A DNA stretch of 64,000 bases from DAIOEK01 sp964648485 (GTDB lineage: Bacteria > Chloroflexota > Anaerolineae > Anaerolineales > Anaerolineaceae). Both the position numbers and the translations under genes were made by a program. Below, piece after piece: positions 18,483 through 27,157 of this stretch. Location: positions 1 through 64,000 of the forward strand of contig CAZYOF010000015.1 in the NCBI GenBank assembly GCA_964648485.1, written 5' to 3'. Positions within the stretch are counted from its first letter, which is position 1. Each line of letters begins with the position of its first letter. Below the pieces are notes generated by a model. That model was not told the DNA's origin and did no database searches. It saw only the letters and a program-made list of their open reading frames with translations.

Positions 18483-18525
18483 ATAATCCCGACTCTGATA
18501 TATCATTATCATGAGTCGGGATTAT
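18483..18525 (+). terminator. Hairpin between binding-protein and ATPase genes
   Basis: A perfect 13-bp stem (ATAATCCCGACTC / GAGTCGGGATTAT) with a 17-base loop is followed by a short T-rich stretch. It probably acts as a partial terminator or mRNA-stabilising end. This would let the binding protein be made in excess over the ATPase and permease, as is usual for ABC importers. Confidence 0.7.
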
Positions 18526-18597
18526 GGTCTTTTATTGAATGAAGATGAAAAGGTCATCAACATTTCACGATCTCACTAATTGATGAAGGAGCCTATC

Positions 18598-20124
18598 GTG
18601 AGCGATGATATTATTTTAGACATACGTAATATCACAAAGACTTTCCCCGGTGTGATCGCATTAAATGATGTATCTATGCAGATCAAGCGCGGAGAAATTC
18701 ATGGGATCTGTGGCGAAAATGGAGCCGGAAAATCCACACTGATGAAGATCCTCTCTGGAGTATATCCCTATGGAACTTACGAAGGACAGGTTTTCTACGA
18801 AGGTGAGGAGCTAAAGCTGGGTGAAGGATCCATCCGTCAGGCAATTGAACAAGGCATTGCAATCGTATATCAGGAATTGACATTGGTTCCCGCAATGACA
18901 GTGGGGGAAAATGTTTTTCTTGGGAAAGAACCCGTAGAAAAAGGGGCGATCAACTGGTCTAAACTTTATTCGGATACGAGGGAAATCTTAACGAATTATC
19001 GTTTGGATGTTGATTCCCAGGCTATCGTAAGATCTCTCGGAGTTGGGAAAATGCAAATGGTGGAAATCGCCAAAGCATTGTCTGAGAAAGCAAAAATTCT
19101 AATCTTGGATGAACCAACTAGTGCCTTAACCAGCGCAGAAATTGAAAAATTATATGAAATTCTTCATACCCTGAAAGAATATGGTGTCACCTGCATTTAT
19201 ATTACTCATAAATTGGAAGAATTTTTCCGGATTACCGATTCTGTCACCATTTTGAGAGATGGAAAAACAGTTACGACAAAACCTACCAGCGAACTTAACC
19301 AGGAGAAATTAATAAATTATATGGTGGGTCGTGAGATGAAAGAGAGATTCCCCAAAGGAAATCGTAAACCTGGGGAGGTTTTTTTCAGAGTAGAAGACAT
19401 ACATGCGGATGATCCGGTTGACTCGAGCAAGAAAGTTCTGAAAGGTGTCAGTTTCGACCTCAGGCGTGGAGAGATACTGGGTATCGCTGGATTGATGGGT
19501 TCAGGTCGAACAGAACTTGTCATGACGATTTTTGGCGAATTAGGTAAGATCACGAATGGTCACATATTGCTTGAGGGCAAGGAGATAAAAATTAATAGTG
19601 CTAGAGATGCAATGAAGCATGGCATAAGTCTGGTACCTGAAGATCGCAAAGGTCAGGGTTTAATTCTCATTCAGTCCATTCTTAAAAATATTTCTCTCCC
19701 CAACCTGGATAGATTTTCTGGTTGGATGAGGATTGATTCTGACGCAGAACTCTCTGCTGCTACCAAGCAGTCAAAAAGCCTGGCTATTAAAGCACCCAAT
19801 ATGGCGATCCCCACCGAAACTCTTTCTGGTGGAAATCAACAGAAAGTTGTTATTTCCAAATGGCTCATGTCCAACCCTAAAATTCTGATCATGGATGATC
19901 CTACCAGAGGTATTGATGTGGGTGCTAAGTACGAAATCTATAAAATCATGAATGACCTGGCAGAAAACGGTGTCTCGATCATTATGATCTCGAGTGATAT
20001 GGAAGAAGTATTGGGTATGAGTGATCGAATTCTGGTGATGTGCGCCGGTCGTTCCAGCCGAACAATGGAATTAAACGAAGCGAATCAGGAAGAAATCATG
20101 AAACTGGCAACCGGGATTGCCTGA
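18598..20124 (+). CDS. Xylose-type sugar ABC transporter ATP-binding protein (XylG-like)
   Basis: This is a double-ABC ATPase of about 508 residues. The first domain has GENGAGKST (about 39-47), a signature-like region and the Walker B sequence ILILDEPTSALT. The second has the usual degenerate P-loop GLMGSGRTE, LSGGNQQKVVISKWL and the Walker B sequence ILIMDDPTRGID. The monosaccharide-importer class (XylG, RbsA, MglA) shows this arrangement. I choose GTG 18598 because AAGGAG (18586-18591) sits six bases upstream; ATG 18583 lacks a ribosome-binding site. It energises import of the sugar captured by the preceding double binding protein, with the permease encoded next. Confidence 0.93.
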   Translation: MSDDIILDIRNITKTFPGVIALNDVSMQIKRGEIHGICGENGAGKSTLMKILSGVYPYGTYEGQVFYEGEELKLGEGSIRQAIEQGIAIVYQELTLVPAMTVGENVFLGKEPVEKGAINWSKLYSDTREILTNYRLDVDSQAIVRSLGVGKMQMVEIAKALSEKAKILILDEPTSALTSAEIEKLYEILHTLKEYGVTCIYITHKLEEFFRITDSVTILRDGKTVTTKPTSELNQEKLINYMVGREMKERFPKGNRKPGEVFFRVEDIHADDPVDSSKKVLKGVSFDLRRGEILGIAGLMGSGRTELVMTIFGELGKITNGHILLEGKEIKINSARDAMKHGISLVPEDRKGQGLILIQSILKNISLPNLDRFSGWMRIDSDAELSAATKQSKSLAIKAPNMAIPTETLSGGNQQKVVISKWLMSNPKILIMDDPTRGIDVGAKYEIYKIMNDLAENGVSIIMISSDMEEVLGMSDRILVMCAGRSSRTMELNEANQEEIMKLATGIA

Positions 20125-20169
20125 GAACCATATCAGGTAACCAAGATAAAGCTAACACAGGAGGAAAAA

Positions 20170-21384
20170 ATGGAAGGTAATCCCATTACAGATGAACAAC
20201 AGAAAACTTCAAGTTTCATGGGCGATATTACGCATATGTTTCGCCAGAACCTGCAAACTTATACCATCATTCTTGCCCTGATTGCCATCTGGATACTTTT
20301 TGGCACCCTGACGAAAGGGGCATATTTATCACCACAGAACTTTTCAAATCTTTTCCGGCAGATGACAGTAACATCTTTCCTGGCGATAGGTATGGTTCTG
20401 GTCATAGTGACAGGCGGTATCGACCTTTCTGTTGGTAAAGTGGCTGGATTTGTATCAGTTATGGCTGCTTATTTCCAGGCAAGGGTATGGTTCAACCTCA
20501 TTCCTGATCAACCAATTTTAGCGGCAGTATTATCCGTAATTCTTGGATTGCTCGTTGGAACTGTCTTCGGTGCCTTACAGGCTTACCTGATAGCTTTTCT
20601 GAGAATACCGCCGTTTATTACAACCCTGGGCGGGTTATTTGTAGCACGTGGATTAATTCTTTGGCGTACCGAAGGGAAAACTATCCCAGCCAATCAACCA
20701 GGATTTGACTATATTGCACAGGGATATCTGGATCCGATCGTCGGATGGATTCTGGCAATCATCGTTGTGGCATTCCTTTTCTATAATATGATGAGCAGCC
20801 GGCGAAGAAAAATAAAATATGGCATTAATGTTCCTAACCTAACCACAGATATTTTGATCACAGGTTTTTTCTCCATCCTGATTATTGTTTATGTGCTTGT
20901 CGTGAATAAATACAAAGGCGTCCAGGTGCCTGTTGGACTGCTGGCTATTGCCTCAGTGATTATGACTTACATCGCCAACAACACCCGTTTCGGTCGCTAT
21001 ACATACGCTATTGGTGGTAACCGTGAAGCAGCCCGTTTGTCCGGTATAAATATTAAAAAGACATTGTTTATGGTGTATACCACCATGGGATTGCTGGCTG
21101 GCGTAGGCGGGGTAGTTATGGCCTCTTATGTGGGTTACGGCACAATCGCTGCCGGTGAAGGCTACGAATTGGATGCTATTGCCAGTGCCATCCTGGGTGG
21201 AACATCAACCCTGGGTGGTGTGGGTACAATCTTTGGAGCCCTGGTGGGCGCCCTGATCATGTCCAGTCTCACAACTGGTCTGCAGATGTTAAACGTAGCC
21301 CCCGCTTGGCAATACCTGGTTCGCGGTTTGGTTCTGGTACTGGCAGTTCTCCTGGATGTGACCCTTAAGAAACAAAAACAATAA
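20170..21384 (+). CDS. Xylose-type sugar ABC transporter permease (XylH-like)
   Basis: The 404-residue integral membrane protein has about ten hydrophobic segments. It carries the BPD_transp_2 signatures GGIDLSVGKVAGF, FITTLGGLFVARGLI and ILGGTSTLGGVGTIFGALVGALIM. The long central loop between helices and the overall size match XylH rather than the shorter RbsC. AGGAGG precedes the ATG by six bases. It is the last gene of the transporter operon and is followed by a hairpin terminator. The channel would pair with the XylG-like ATPase in the cytoplasmic membrane. Confidence 0.93.
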   Translation: MEGNPITDEQQKTSSFMGDITHMFRQNLQTYTIILALIAIWILFGTLTKGAYLSPQNFSNLFRQMTVTSFLAIGMVLVIVTGGIDLSVGKVAGFVSVMAAYFQARVWFNLIPDQPILAAVLSVILGLLVGTVFGALQAYLIAFLRIPPFITTLGGLFVARGLILWRTEGKTIPANQPGFDYIAQGYLDPIVGWILAIIVVAFLFYNMMSSRRRKIKYGINVPNLTTDILITGFFSILIIVYVLVVNKYKGVQVPVGLLAIASVIMTYIANNTRFGRYTYAIGGNREAARLSGINIKKTLFMVYTTMGLLAGVGGVVMASYVGYGTIAAGEGYELDAIASAILGGTSTLGGVGTIFGALVGALIMSSLTTGLQMLNVAPAWQYLVRGLVLVLAVLLDVTLKKQKQ

Positions 21385-21410
21385 AGAAGAATGTTTCTCA
21401 AGATTTAATG

Positions 21411-21448
21411 TAAAAACAGGGCGATTCTTTTGAATTGCCCTGTTTTTA
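21411..21448 (+). terminator. Hairpin terminator after the sugar transporter
   Basis: A 12-bp stem (TAAAAACAGGGC / GCCCTGTTTTTA) can be extended by GATTC/GAATT pairs. The T-run lies within the 3' arm. It ends the transporter operon and may also serve the convergent gene on the minus strand. Confidence 0.8.
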
Positions 21449-21471
21449 TTGACTCTCGTTTTTGTATTAAA

Positions 21472-22791
21472 TTACTTACTGAATTTTTTCTTTAGAATAT
21501 CTTCCAGCGTAGGCTGACCGATCTCTTGTAATTCATACCGGACACGCTGCATCGGTTTTTTAACTTTTATGATCCGGTTCAAATCAATTGGTGTTGCGCT
21601 GACAACTAAATCAACATCTGCACGGTCAATGGTTTTCTCAAGATCCTTGGTCATCTCATCTCCATAGCCCATTGCCGGGAGAATAGGACCAGTACCGGGG
21701 TACTTTTTATAAGTTTCTGAGATTGTACCTACTGCAAATGGACGTGGATCTACAATTTCAGCAGCACCGAACCGTCTTGCAGCGACCCAACCAGCCCCAT
21801 ACTTCATTTCTCCATGAGTTAGAGTTGGACCATCTTCAATGACCAGCACTCGTTTTCCTCGTATTGCATCCGGGTTATCCACGAATAGAGGTGAAGCACC
21901 TTCAATAATGACTGCATTAGGATTCATCTCATGTAAGGCAGAGCGAACCTGAAGAATGTTTTCGGTATTGGCAGTATCAACCTTATTTATTACAAATACA
22001 TCGGCTGCGCGAACGTTTGTCTCACCCGGATGATAGGTGCTCTCATGTCCTGCTCGATGCGGATCTGCGACAACGATCTGTAAATCAGAAACATAGAATG
22101 GGAAATCATTGTTCCCGCCGTCCCAGAGAACGACATCAACTTCTTGTTCAGCCTGCCGCAAGATGGCTTCATAATCAACACCGGCATAGACTATCACACC
22201 ATTATCCAGATGGGGTTCGTATTCTTCTCGTTCTTCAATGGTACATTCATGCTTGTCAAGATCGGCGTAAGTTGCAAAACGCTGAACTTTTTGTTTTACA
22301 AGATCACCGTAGGGCATTGGATGCCTGATAGCAGCAACTTTGAATCCCATCCCGCGAAGAATCTGAGAAACCCGGCGGGTAGTTTGTGATTTTCCAGAAC
22401 CTGTTCTTACAGCACATACAGAAACAACCGGTTTGGAGCTTTTCAGCTGGGTTAATCTGGTTCCCATGAGTTTGAAATCGGCTCCAGCAGCTAAAACAAT
22501 AGAAGCCTTGTGCATGACATACTCATGTGGAACATCACTGTAGGCAAATACGACCTGATCCACTTTTAATTCCTTGATCAGCTTGACCAGGTCTGATTCA
22601 GGATAAATGGGAATCCCCTTGGGATAAAGTCCACCTGCCAATTCAGCAGGATACTTTCTCCCCTCAATGTTGGGAATTTGAGTAGCGGTGAAAGCCACAA
22701 CTTCATAATCCTTGTTATCTCGAAAGAAAACATTGAAGTTGTGGAAATCGCGCCCGGCGGCGCCCATAATAAGGGTTTTGATTGGTGACAT
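21472..22791 (-). CDS. Cyclic 2,3-diphosphoglycerate synthetase-like P-loop protein
   Basis: This 439-residue protein matches the COG2403 family, annotated as predicted GTPase or cyclic 2,3-diphosphoglycerate synthetase. It has an N-terminal Rossmann-like region (IKTLIMGAAGRDFHNFNVFF), a P-loop VRTGSGKSQTTRR at about 128-140, VVLWDGGNNDFPF, the NKVD nucleotide-binding motif and EDGPTLTHGEMKYGAGW. Archaeal members close 2,3-diphosphoglycerate to the cyclic thermoprotectant using ATP. Most bacterial members are untested, so the function is uncertain. ATG 22791 follows AGGAG at seven bases, removing 17 residues from the longest frame. It lies 73 bases after argS on the same strand. Confidence 0.75.
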   Translation of the reverse strand: MSPIKTLIMGAAGRDFHNFNVFFRDNKDYEVVAFTATQIPNIEGRKYPAELAGGLYPKGIPIYPESDLVKLIKELKVDQVVFAYSDVPHEYVMHKASIVLAAGADFKLMGTRLTQLKSSKPVVSVCAVRTGSGKSQTTRRVSQILRGMGFKVAAIRHPMPYGDLVKQKVQRFATYADLDKHECTIEEREEYEPHLDNGVIVYAGVDYEAILRQAEQEVDVVLWDGGNNDFPFYVSDLQIVVADPHRAGHESTYHPGETNVRAADVFVINKVDTANTENILQVRSALHEMNPNAVIIEGASPLFVDNPDAIRGKRVLVIEDGPTLTHGEMKYGAGWVAARRFGAAEIVDPRPFAVGTISETYKKYPGTGPILPAMGYGDEMTKDLEKTIDRADVDLVVSATPIDLNRIIKVKKPMQRVRYELQEIGQPTLEDILKKKFSK

Positions 22792-22864
22792 ATAGTTTCT
22801 CCTGTGGTTATAGGGTAACCGTCCCGGTGGAGAAATGGTCAACCCGGGTCGGCAGCATTGAGTT

Positions 22865-24634
22865 TCACATCGCTTCTGGGGCTGTGATGCCCAATAAAGC
22901 CAAACTGTTAGCCAGTGTCTGCTTTGCAGCAGCCACCAATCTCAGTCTTGCAGATTTCTGCGGTTCTACCGCCTGCATCACTGGACATGTATTATAAAAA
23001 TCATTGAACGCTTGTGCAAGCTTAAATGCATAATTGGTAATATACAATGGTTTCATATCTGCTGCCGCGCGTTGTACCTCGGTTGAAAATCGGGCAACGA
23101 GATCGATAAGTTGAATCTCTGAAGTCTCTAGCAAATAGTTATATTCCGATTTTTCAGGTACCTGAGATCGGTTTTTCCTTAATATACTGTTCGCACGTAC
23201 ATGGGCATACTGAATATACGGCGCCGCCTGCCCGTCAAAGTTGAGCGCTTCTTCCCAATCAAAGGTAACGATTTTTGTATTATCTCGATTTAGCATCGAA
23301 AATTTTATCGCTCCGAGAGCAACAGCGGTGCCTATACTATCCATTTCTTCTTCACTCAGGTTTGGATTCTTCTCTCGAACTATGGTAACAGCACGTTTTA
23401 CAGCCTCATTCAGCAAATCCTCGAGTAATACCACTGTGCCTTCACGAGATTTCATGGTGACATTCCCTGGCAGGTTAACAATCTCATACGCGAGGTGATA
23501 GCATTTATTTGCCCAGGTATAACCAGCAATTTCCAGCGTCTTATAGATCTGCTGCATGTATAAAGATTGGCGTACATCAATTACATAAATAGATTTTTCG
23601 AGGTCATATTCATTAAACTTTTTTATTGCAAGCGGAAGGTCCTGTGTGGCGTAGAGTGCTGTACCATCAGAGCGAAGAACGACCAATACTCTGTATTTTT
23701 CGTTTTTCTCCCCTAGCAGCTCATCCAACTTGATGATCACCGCGTCATCAGGTCTCCCATCGATGGCAATCCCCTTTTTGATTAGCTCCTCAACCAGTTT
23801 TTTCCCATCTTCCTCTTCTTCACTGGGGAAGTAATACCTGTCAAAGCTGGCTCCCAGATATTTGAACATTTCATCAAATCCATCTAAAGACCACTGACGG
23901 GATCTCTTCCAGAGATCGATGATTTCCGGATCCCTGGCATCCCAACGGGCAAAAAGCGCTTTGATTTCTGCTTCTGCTTCTGGTTCACTGTGAGCCATTC
24001 GATCTGCTTCAGCATATAGATCGCCAAGCCATCGAATGGAAATATGTTCAGGTTTTTCCCCGTTGTGTCTTTTCAGGTAATTCCACATCCACTTGATTAC
24101 ATGAGCGCCAATATCTCCCATGTAATTTGCTCGAATAACTTCATGACCGGCTCCTTCCAGAATATGGCAGATACTGGCGCCGAGAATGACACAACGTAAG
24201 TGACCAACATGAAAAGCCTTATGGGTGTTTAACTGCGCATATTCCACCATCATCTTCTTACCGGTGGATGGGCTCTTTCCATAATCTTGCCCCTCATGCA
24301 GCACCGTATCAACGACTCGTTGAATATAGAGTGCTGAATCAAATGTGAGATTCACGTATCCTTTTACTGCTTCAGTCTTACTGAATCCCTGAGGGATTCC
24401 AATGAATGCAGCATACTCTTCAGCCAGCTGAGTTGCCAGCAATGGAATGTTCGGTTTGCCTTCCTGTAAACGGGCAACTTGAGCCGCAAGTTGAAAAAAT
24501 GAAGTAGAAATCCCCCACTGTCCTGCAAAAGGAATTGGATTCCATGCAAAACTCATGCGCGGATAGTTTTTCTGAGCACAGAAAATATCTAATTGTTCTT
24601 TGAGGGATTGTTGTTCTCGCGCAAACAGACTCAT
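22865..24634 (-). CDS. argS: Arginyl-tRNA synthetase
   Basis: The 589-residue class I synthetase has the N-terminal Add-1 domain, the HIGH-like motif HVGH at about 140-143 within HKAFHVGHLRCVILG, and the arginine-binding sequence EYAQLNTHKAFH. The C-terminal DALR anticodon-binding domain contains YIQYAHVRANSILRK and ends FNDFYNTCPVMQ...LLGITAPEAM. The final LGI..PE.M sequence is typical of ArgS. It charges tRNA-Arg with arginine in the cytoplasm. Like many ArgS enzymes it lacks a canonical KMSKS; the loop reads TMKSREGTV. It lies downstream of rpsT with a terminator between them. Confidence 0.96.
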   Translation of the reverse strand: MSLFAREQQSLKEQLDIFCAQKNYPRMSFAWNPIPFAGQWGISTSFFQLAAQVARLQEGKPNIPLLATQLAEEYAAFIGIPQGFSKTEAVKGYVNLTFDSALYIQRVVDTVLHEGQDYGKSPSTGKKMMVEYAQLNTHKAFHVGHLRCVILGASICHILEGAGHEVIRANYMGDIGAHVIKWMWNYLKRHNGEKPEHISIRWLGDLYAEADRMAHSEPEAEAEIKALFARWDARDPEIIDLWKRSRQWSLDGFDEMFKYLGASFDRYYFPSEEEEDGKKLVEELIKKGIAIDGRPDDAVIIKLDELLGEKNEKYRVLVVLRSDGTALYATQDLPLAIKKFNEYDLEKSIYVIDVRQSLYMQQIYKTLEIAGYTWANKCYHLAYEIVNLPGNVTMKSREGTVVLLEDLLNEAVKRAVTIVREKNPNLSEEEMDSIGTAVALGAIKFSMLNRDNTKIVTFDWEEALNFDGQAAPYIQYAHVRANSILRKNRSQVPEKSEYNYLLETSEIQLIDLVARFSTEVQRAAADMKPLYITNYAFKLAQAFNDFYNTCPVMQAVEPQKSARLRLVAAAKQTLANSLALLGITAPEAM

Positions 24635-24729
24635 CTTTTACTCCGCGTTAGGAATTATAACAGGATTACATCTGATTGATTCCAGGATAACTGATAATAT
24701 TTTCTAAGAAAATTTTAATTGGATACAAA

Positions 24730-24753
24730 AAGCGGGAGCGAATGCTCCCGCTT
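24730..24753 (-). terminator. rpsT terminator
   Basis: A 10-bp GC-rich stem (AAGCGGGAGC / GCTCCCGCTT) with loop GAAT is followed on the minus strand by TTTTT. It lies 20 bases after the rpsT stop. Confidence 0.88.
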
Positions 24754-24772
24754 GCTTCAGTTATAAATATCT

Positions 24773-25039
24773 CTATTTTGCCTGAGCGTTCATAGACTTC
24801 ATCAGGCGGCTCTTGCGGCGGGCAGCGTTATTTTTGTGGATGACACCCTTTTCTGCAGCCTTATCTAATGCGCTGACAGCTTGAACCACAGCAGCCTGAA
24901 CTTCTTCAGGAGTACCGGATTCAATTGTTTTTCGAGCATTAGTAATAAAGGTGCGGGCGCTACCTCGATAAACACGATTCGCTACACGTTTCTTTTCGTT
25001 TTGCTTGTTGCGCTTGATAGCTGATTTAATGTTAGCCAA
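24773..25039 (-). CDS. rpsT: 30S ribosomal protein S20
   Basis: The 88-residue basic protein opens with the S20 signature MANIKSAIKRNKQNEKKRVANR and contains the conserved VIHKNNAARRKSRLMK near the C-terminus. It binds 16S rRNA early in small-subunit assembly. GGAGG lies five bases before the ATG. It is a single-gene unit with its own terminator. Length is exactly as expected. Confidence 0.97.
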   Translation of the reverse strand: MANIKSAIKRNKQNEKKRVANRVYRGSARTFITNARKTIESGTPEEVQAAVVQAVSALDKAAEKGVIHKNNAARRKSRLMKSMNAQAK

Positions 25040-25146
25040 TTTCGTCCTCCGATCAATCTTTCACAATACCGAGGCATAATTCTAACCGAAGGCAGTCAAT
25101 ACGTCAATGGATACACCTTATTTTCTACTGTATTGATAGTAAATCA

Positions 25147-25175
25147 TTGACGATTATATTTGCACATGATACGAT
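25147..25175 (+). promoter_or_regulatory. rnpB promoter
   Basis: TTGACG at 25147-25152 and TACGAT at 25170-25175 are separated by 17 bases. Transcription would start about six bases later, at the first base of RNase P RNA helix P1 near 25181. Confidence 0.75.
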
Positions 25176-25180
25176 AAAAA

Positions 25181-25588
25181 TGTCAGGCTGATCGGGTATG
25201 CGCGGCTATATAAGCAGAAAGCCGAGGAAAGTCCGCGCTCCAGAGAGCAGGTTGCCGGGTAATACCCGGTGTGCCGTAAGGTACAGGACAGGGCCACAGA
25301 AATAAACCGCCCGTCGGGAAACCGATCGTGGTGAGGGTGAAAAGGTGGTGTAAGAGACCACCGGCGTCTGTAGTAATACGGGCGGCCAGGCAACCCCCTT
25401 CCGGAGCAAGGCCAAGCAGGGATACAACCGGTCCGCCGGTGGAGATGGCTCGTCTCCCGTAATCCCGGGTAGGCTGCATGAGATTGGTACGGTAACGTGC
25501 CAGCCAGATAGATGCATACCGCTCTGGGTGAAGTCCTTCGGGATACCCACCAAGAGTACAGAACGCGGCTTACAGATCAGCCTGGCAT
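25181..25588 (+). ncRNA. rnpB: RNase P RNA, bacterial type A
   Basis: The 5' conserved region GAGGAAAGTCCGCGCTC, the central ACAGAAATAAACCGCC and the 3' region ACAGAACGCGGCTTA are all present in order. Helix P1 is formed by TGTCAGGCTGATC at the 5' end and GATCAGCCTGGCA at the 3' end. The P8/P9-like stretch with GGTGAGGGTGAAAAGGTGGTGTAAGAGACC-type sequence is recognisable. The RNA cleaves the 5' leader from tRNA precursors. A T-run (AGTTTTTTCC, 25591-25600) follows P1 and probably ends transcription. Length is about 408 bases. Confidence 0.97.
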
Positions 25589-25647
25589 CTAGTTTTTTCC
25601 CTGCCTCAAAGTACTGATTTTGTTAAATTTAAACTTTAATAACATAT

Positions 25648-26346
25648 CTACAACAAGCCATTTTCCATTAATAATGCTTTGTCCCGTAATATTTTCCTGG
25701 TTTCACCATCTGCCACCAAAATACCCTGATTTAGAATAATCACGCGTGTAGTCAGCTTCGCTGCGAGATCCAGATCATGCGTGGCTATCAGCATGGTTTG
25801 TGCAAGGTATCTTAGTAAATCAATCAATTCACGTCTGGCACGTGGATCCAACCCGGCTGTTGGTTCATCCAACACCAGGATGGATGGTTCCATGACAAGA
25901 ACAGTCGCAATTGCAATCCTTTTCTTTTCCCCCCCACTCAAATGAAATGGATGACGGTCCATTAGATGTGCTGCCTTAACCATATTCAACGTATTAATGA
26001 CCTTATTTCGAATTTCTTCCTCTCTAAATCCTTGATAAATCAACCCATAAGCAACATCTTCGAATACGGTCGAAGAGAATAATTGATCATCAGGATTTTG
26101 AAATACGATACCGACTGAGGAGCGGATCTGTCCGTAGTTGTCTTTTGATACTTCCAGACCATTCACTACTATCCTACCCTCGCCATTCAGCACTCCGTTC
26201 AAATGCAGCAACAATGTAGATTTCCCCGCACCATTAGCTCCTAAAATCGAAACCTTTTCTCCCTGGTTAATATCCATGGAAATATTTTTAAGTGCATAAT
26301 TCCCATTATCATATGTATGAGAGAGGTTCTTAATCGACAAAAACAA
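25648..26346 (-). CDS. cbiO: Nickel/cobalt ECF transporter ATP-binding protein
   Basis: This ATPase of about 232 residues has the Walker A sequence GANGAGKST, Q-loop VFQNPDDQLFSSTVFEDVAYG, signature LSGGEKKRIAIATVL, Walker B ILVLDEPTAGLD and the H-loop ATHDLD. The NPDDQLF sequence after the Q-loop is typical of energy-coupling-factor ATPases. I choose TTG 26346 because GGAGG, within the last codons of cbiQ, lies eight bases upstream; the longest frame to 26373 has no ribosome-binding site. It energises metal uptake with CbiQ and CbiM. Neighbouring larBEC genes make nickel the likely substrate. Confidence 0.92.
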   Translation of the reverse strand: MFLSIKNLSHTYDNGNYALKNISMDINQGEKVSILGANGAGKSTLLLHLNGVLNGEGRIVVNGLEVSKDNYGQIRSSVGIVFQNPDDQLFSSTVFEDVAYGLIYQGFREEEIRNKVINTLNMVKAAHLMDRHPFHLSGGEKKRIAIATVLVMEPSILVLDEPTAGLDPRARRELIDLLRYLAQTMLIATHDLDLAAKLTTRVIILNQGILVADGETRKILRDKALLMENGLL

Positions 26347-26350
26347 CGGT

Positions 26351-27130
26351 TTACCCTCCAGTAATGGTCCCAAAAAACAACAACAGTATTAGTATCAATA
26401 TTCCGGACGCAATCTGAAACTTGGAAGTTCTACTAATCGGATTGGAATAGATAAATGGTAGTTCGCCATTGTATCCTCGTGATTGCATCGCGGCAAAGAC
26501 TCTCTCGCTTCGGTCGATAGATCGGATGAACAAACTTCCCGCCATGCTGCCAGTAACTCTAGCTCGCCACAGAATGTTTCCTCCCGATCTTTTGCTACCT
26601 GAATTCACTCCGCTCCTGCTGGAACGGGCGGTCATCATAGCGGTAGCTTCATGAACCAAAACACTCAAATAACGCCACATTAACAACGCAATCGTAATGA
26701 AAATCTTCGGCACTTTTAAATACTGCATACCATTAATCAAATCTGGGATATTAGTTGACATACTAAGTTGAACAGCGCCCTGTACAGATAACCAGGATTT
26801 AATAAATATGGATGCAAATTTTTGAAATCCTTTCATACTGATAGGAAGATTCCATCCATAACCAACAATTTGAAGATTGACAAATGAATCAGGGGCAAAT
26901 ATCAGTGGAAGTGCGGAGATTATAAATGGAAGAGCAATTAGAGAACGCTTAAGTAAAACAAGAATTTCTACCCGCTGGGAAATCGAAAACCCATATAACA
27001 AGGAGAGATAGAGGATATAAAATGGCCATTGCTTTTGCGGTAATAAATTTAGAGATAACAGAAAAGCAAGGGTGAGAATGATCTTCACCCTTGTATCTAT
27101 ATCCGTGGCTTTTCTTTGATCTGTATTCAA
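26351..27130 (-). CDS. cbiQ: ECF transporter transmembrane coupling protein
   Basis: The 259-residue membrane protein has an N-terminal DTRVKI segment and four or five hydrophobic helices. Its cytoplasmic coupling region contains two ARG-like sequences, TARSSRSGVN and AAMQSRGYNG. The latter matches the CbiQ/EcfT A-x-x-x-R-G motif that contacts the ATPase. It bridges the substrate-binding CbiM and the ATPase CbiO. The apparent start is TTG 27130 without a strong ribosome-binding site, so initiation may depend on translation of cbiM ending 27 bases upstream. Confidence 0.88.
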   Translation of the reverse strand: MNTDQRKATDIDTRVKIILTLAFLLSLNLLPQKQWPFYILYLSLLYGFSISQRVEILVLLKRSLIALPFIISALPLIFAPDSFVNLQIVGYGWNLPISMKGFQKFASIFIKSWLSVQGAVQLSMSTNIPDLINGMQYLKVPKIFITIALLMWRYLSVLVHEATAMMTARSSRSGVNSGSKRSGGNILWRARVTGSMAGSLFIRSIDRSERVFAAMQSRGYNGELPFIYSNPISRTSKFQIASGILILILLLFFGTITGG

Positions 27131-27157
27131 AATCGAAAATATATTTTCTGAATAACT

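Noticed and set aside
16647..18512. Two long antisense frames (226 and 277 codons) opposite the sugar-binding gene
   Set aside because: They are identical to each other only because the sense gene is duplicated. They have no ribosome-binding site and follow the codon bias of the sense strand.
25154..25553. Overlapping minus-strand frames at the RNase P locus
   Set aside because: The region is the rnpB gene. The frames are shadows of a structured RNA.
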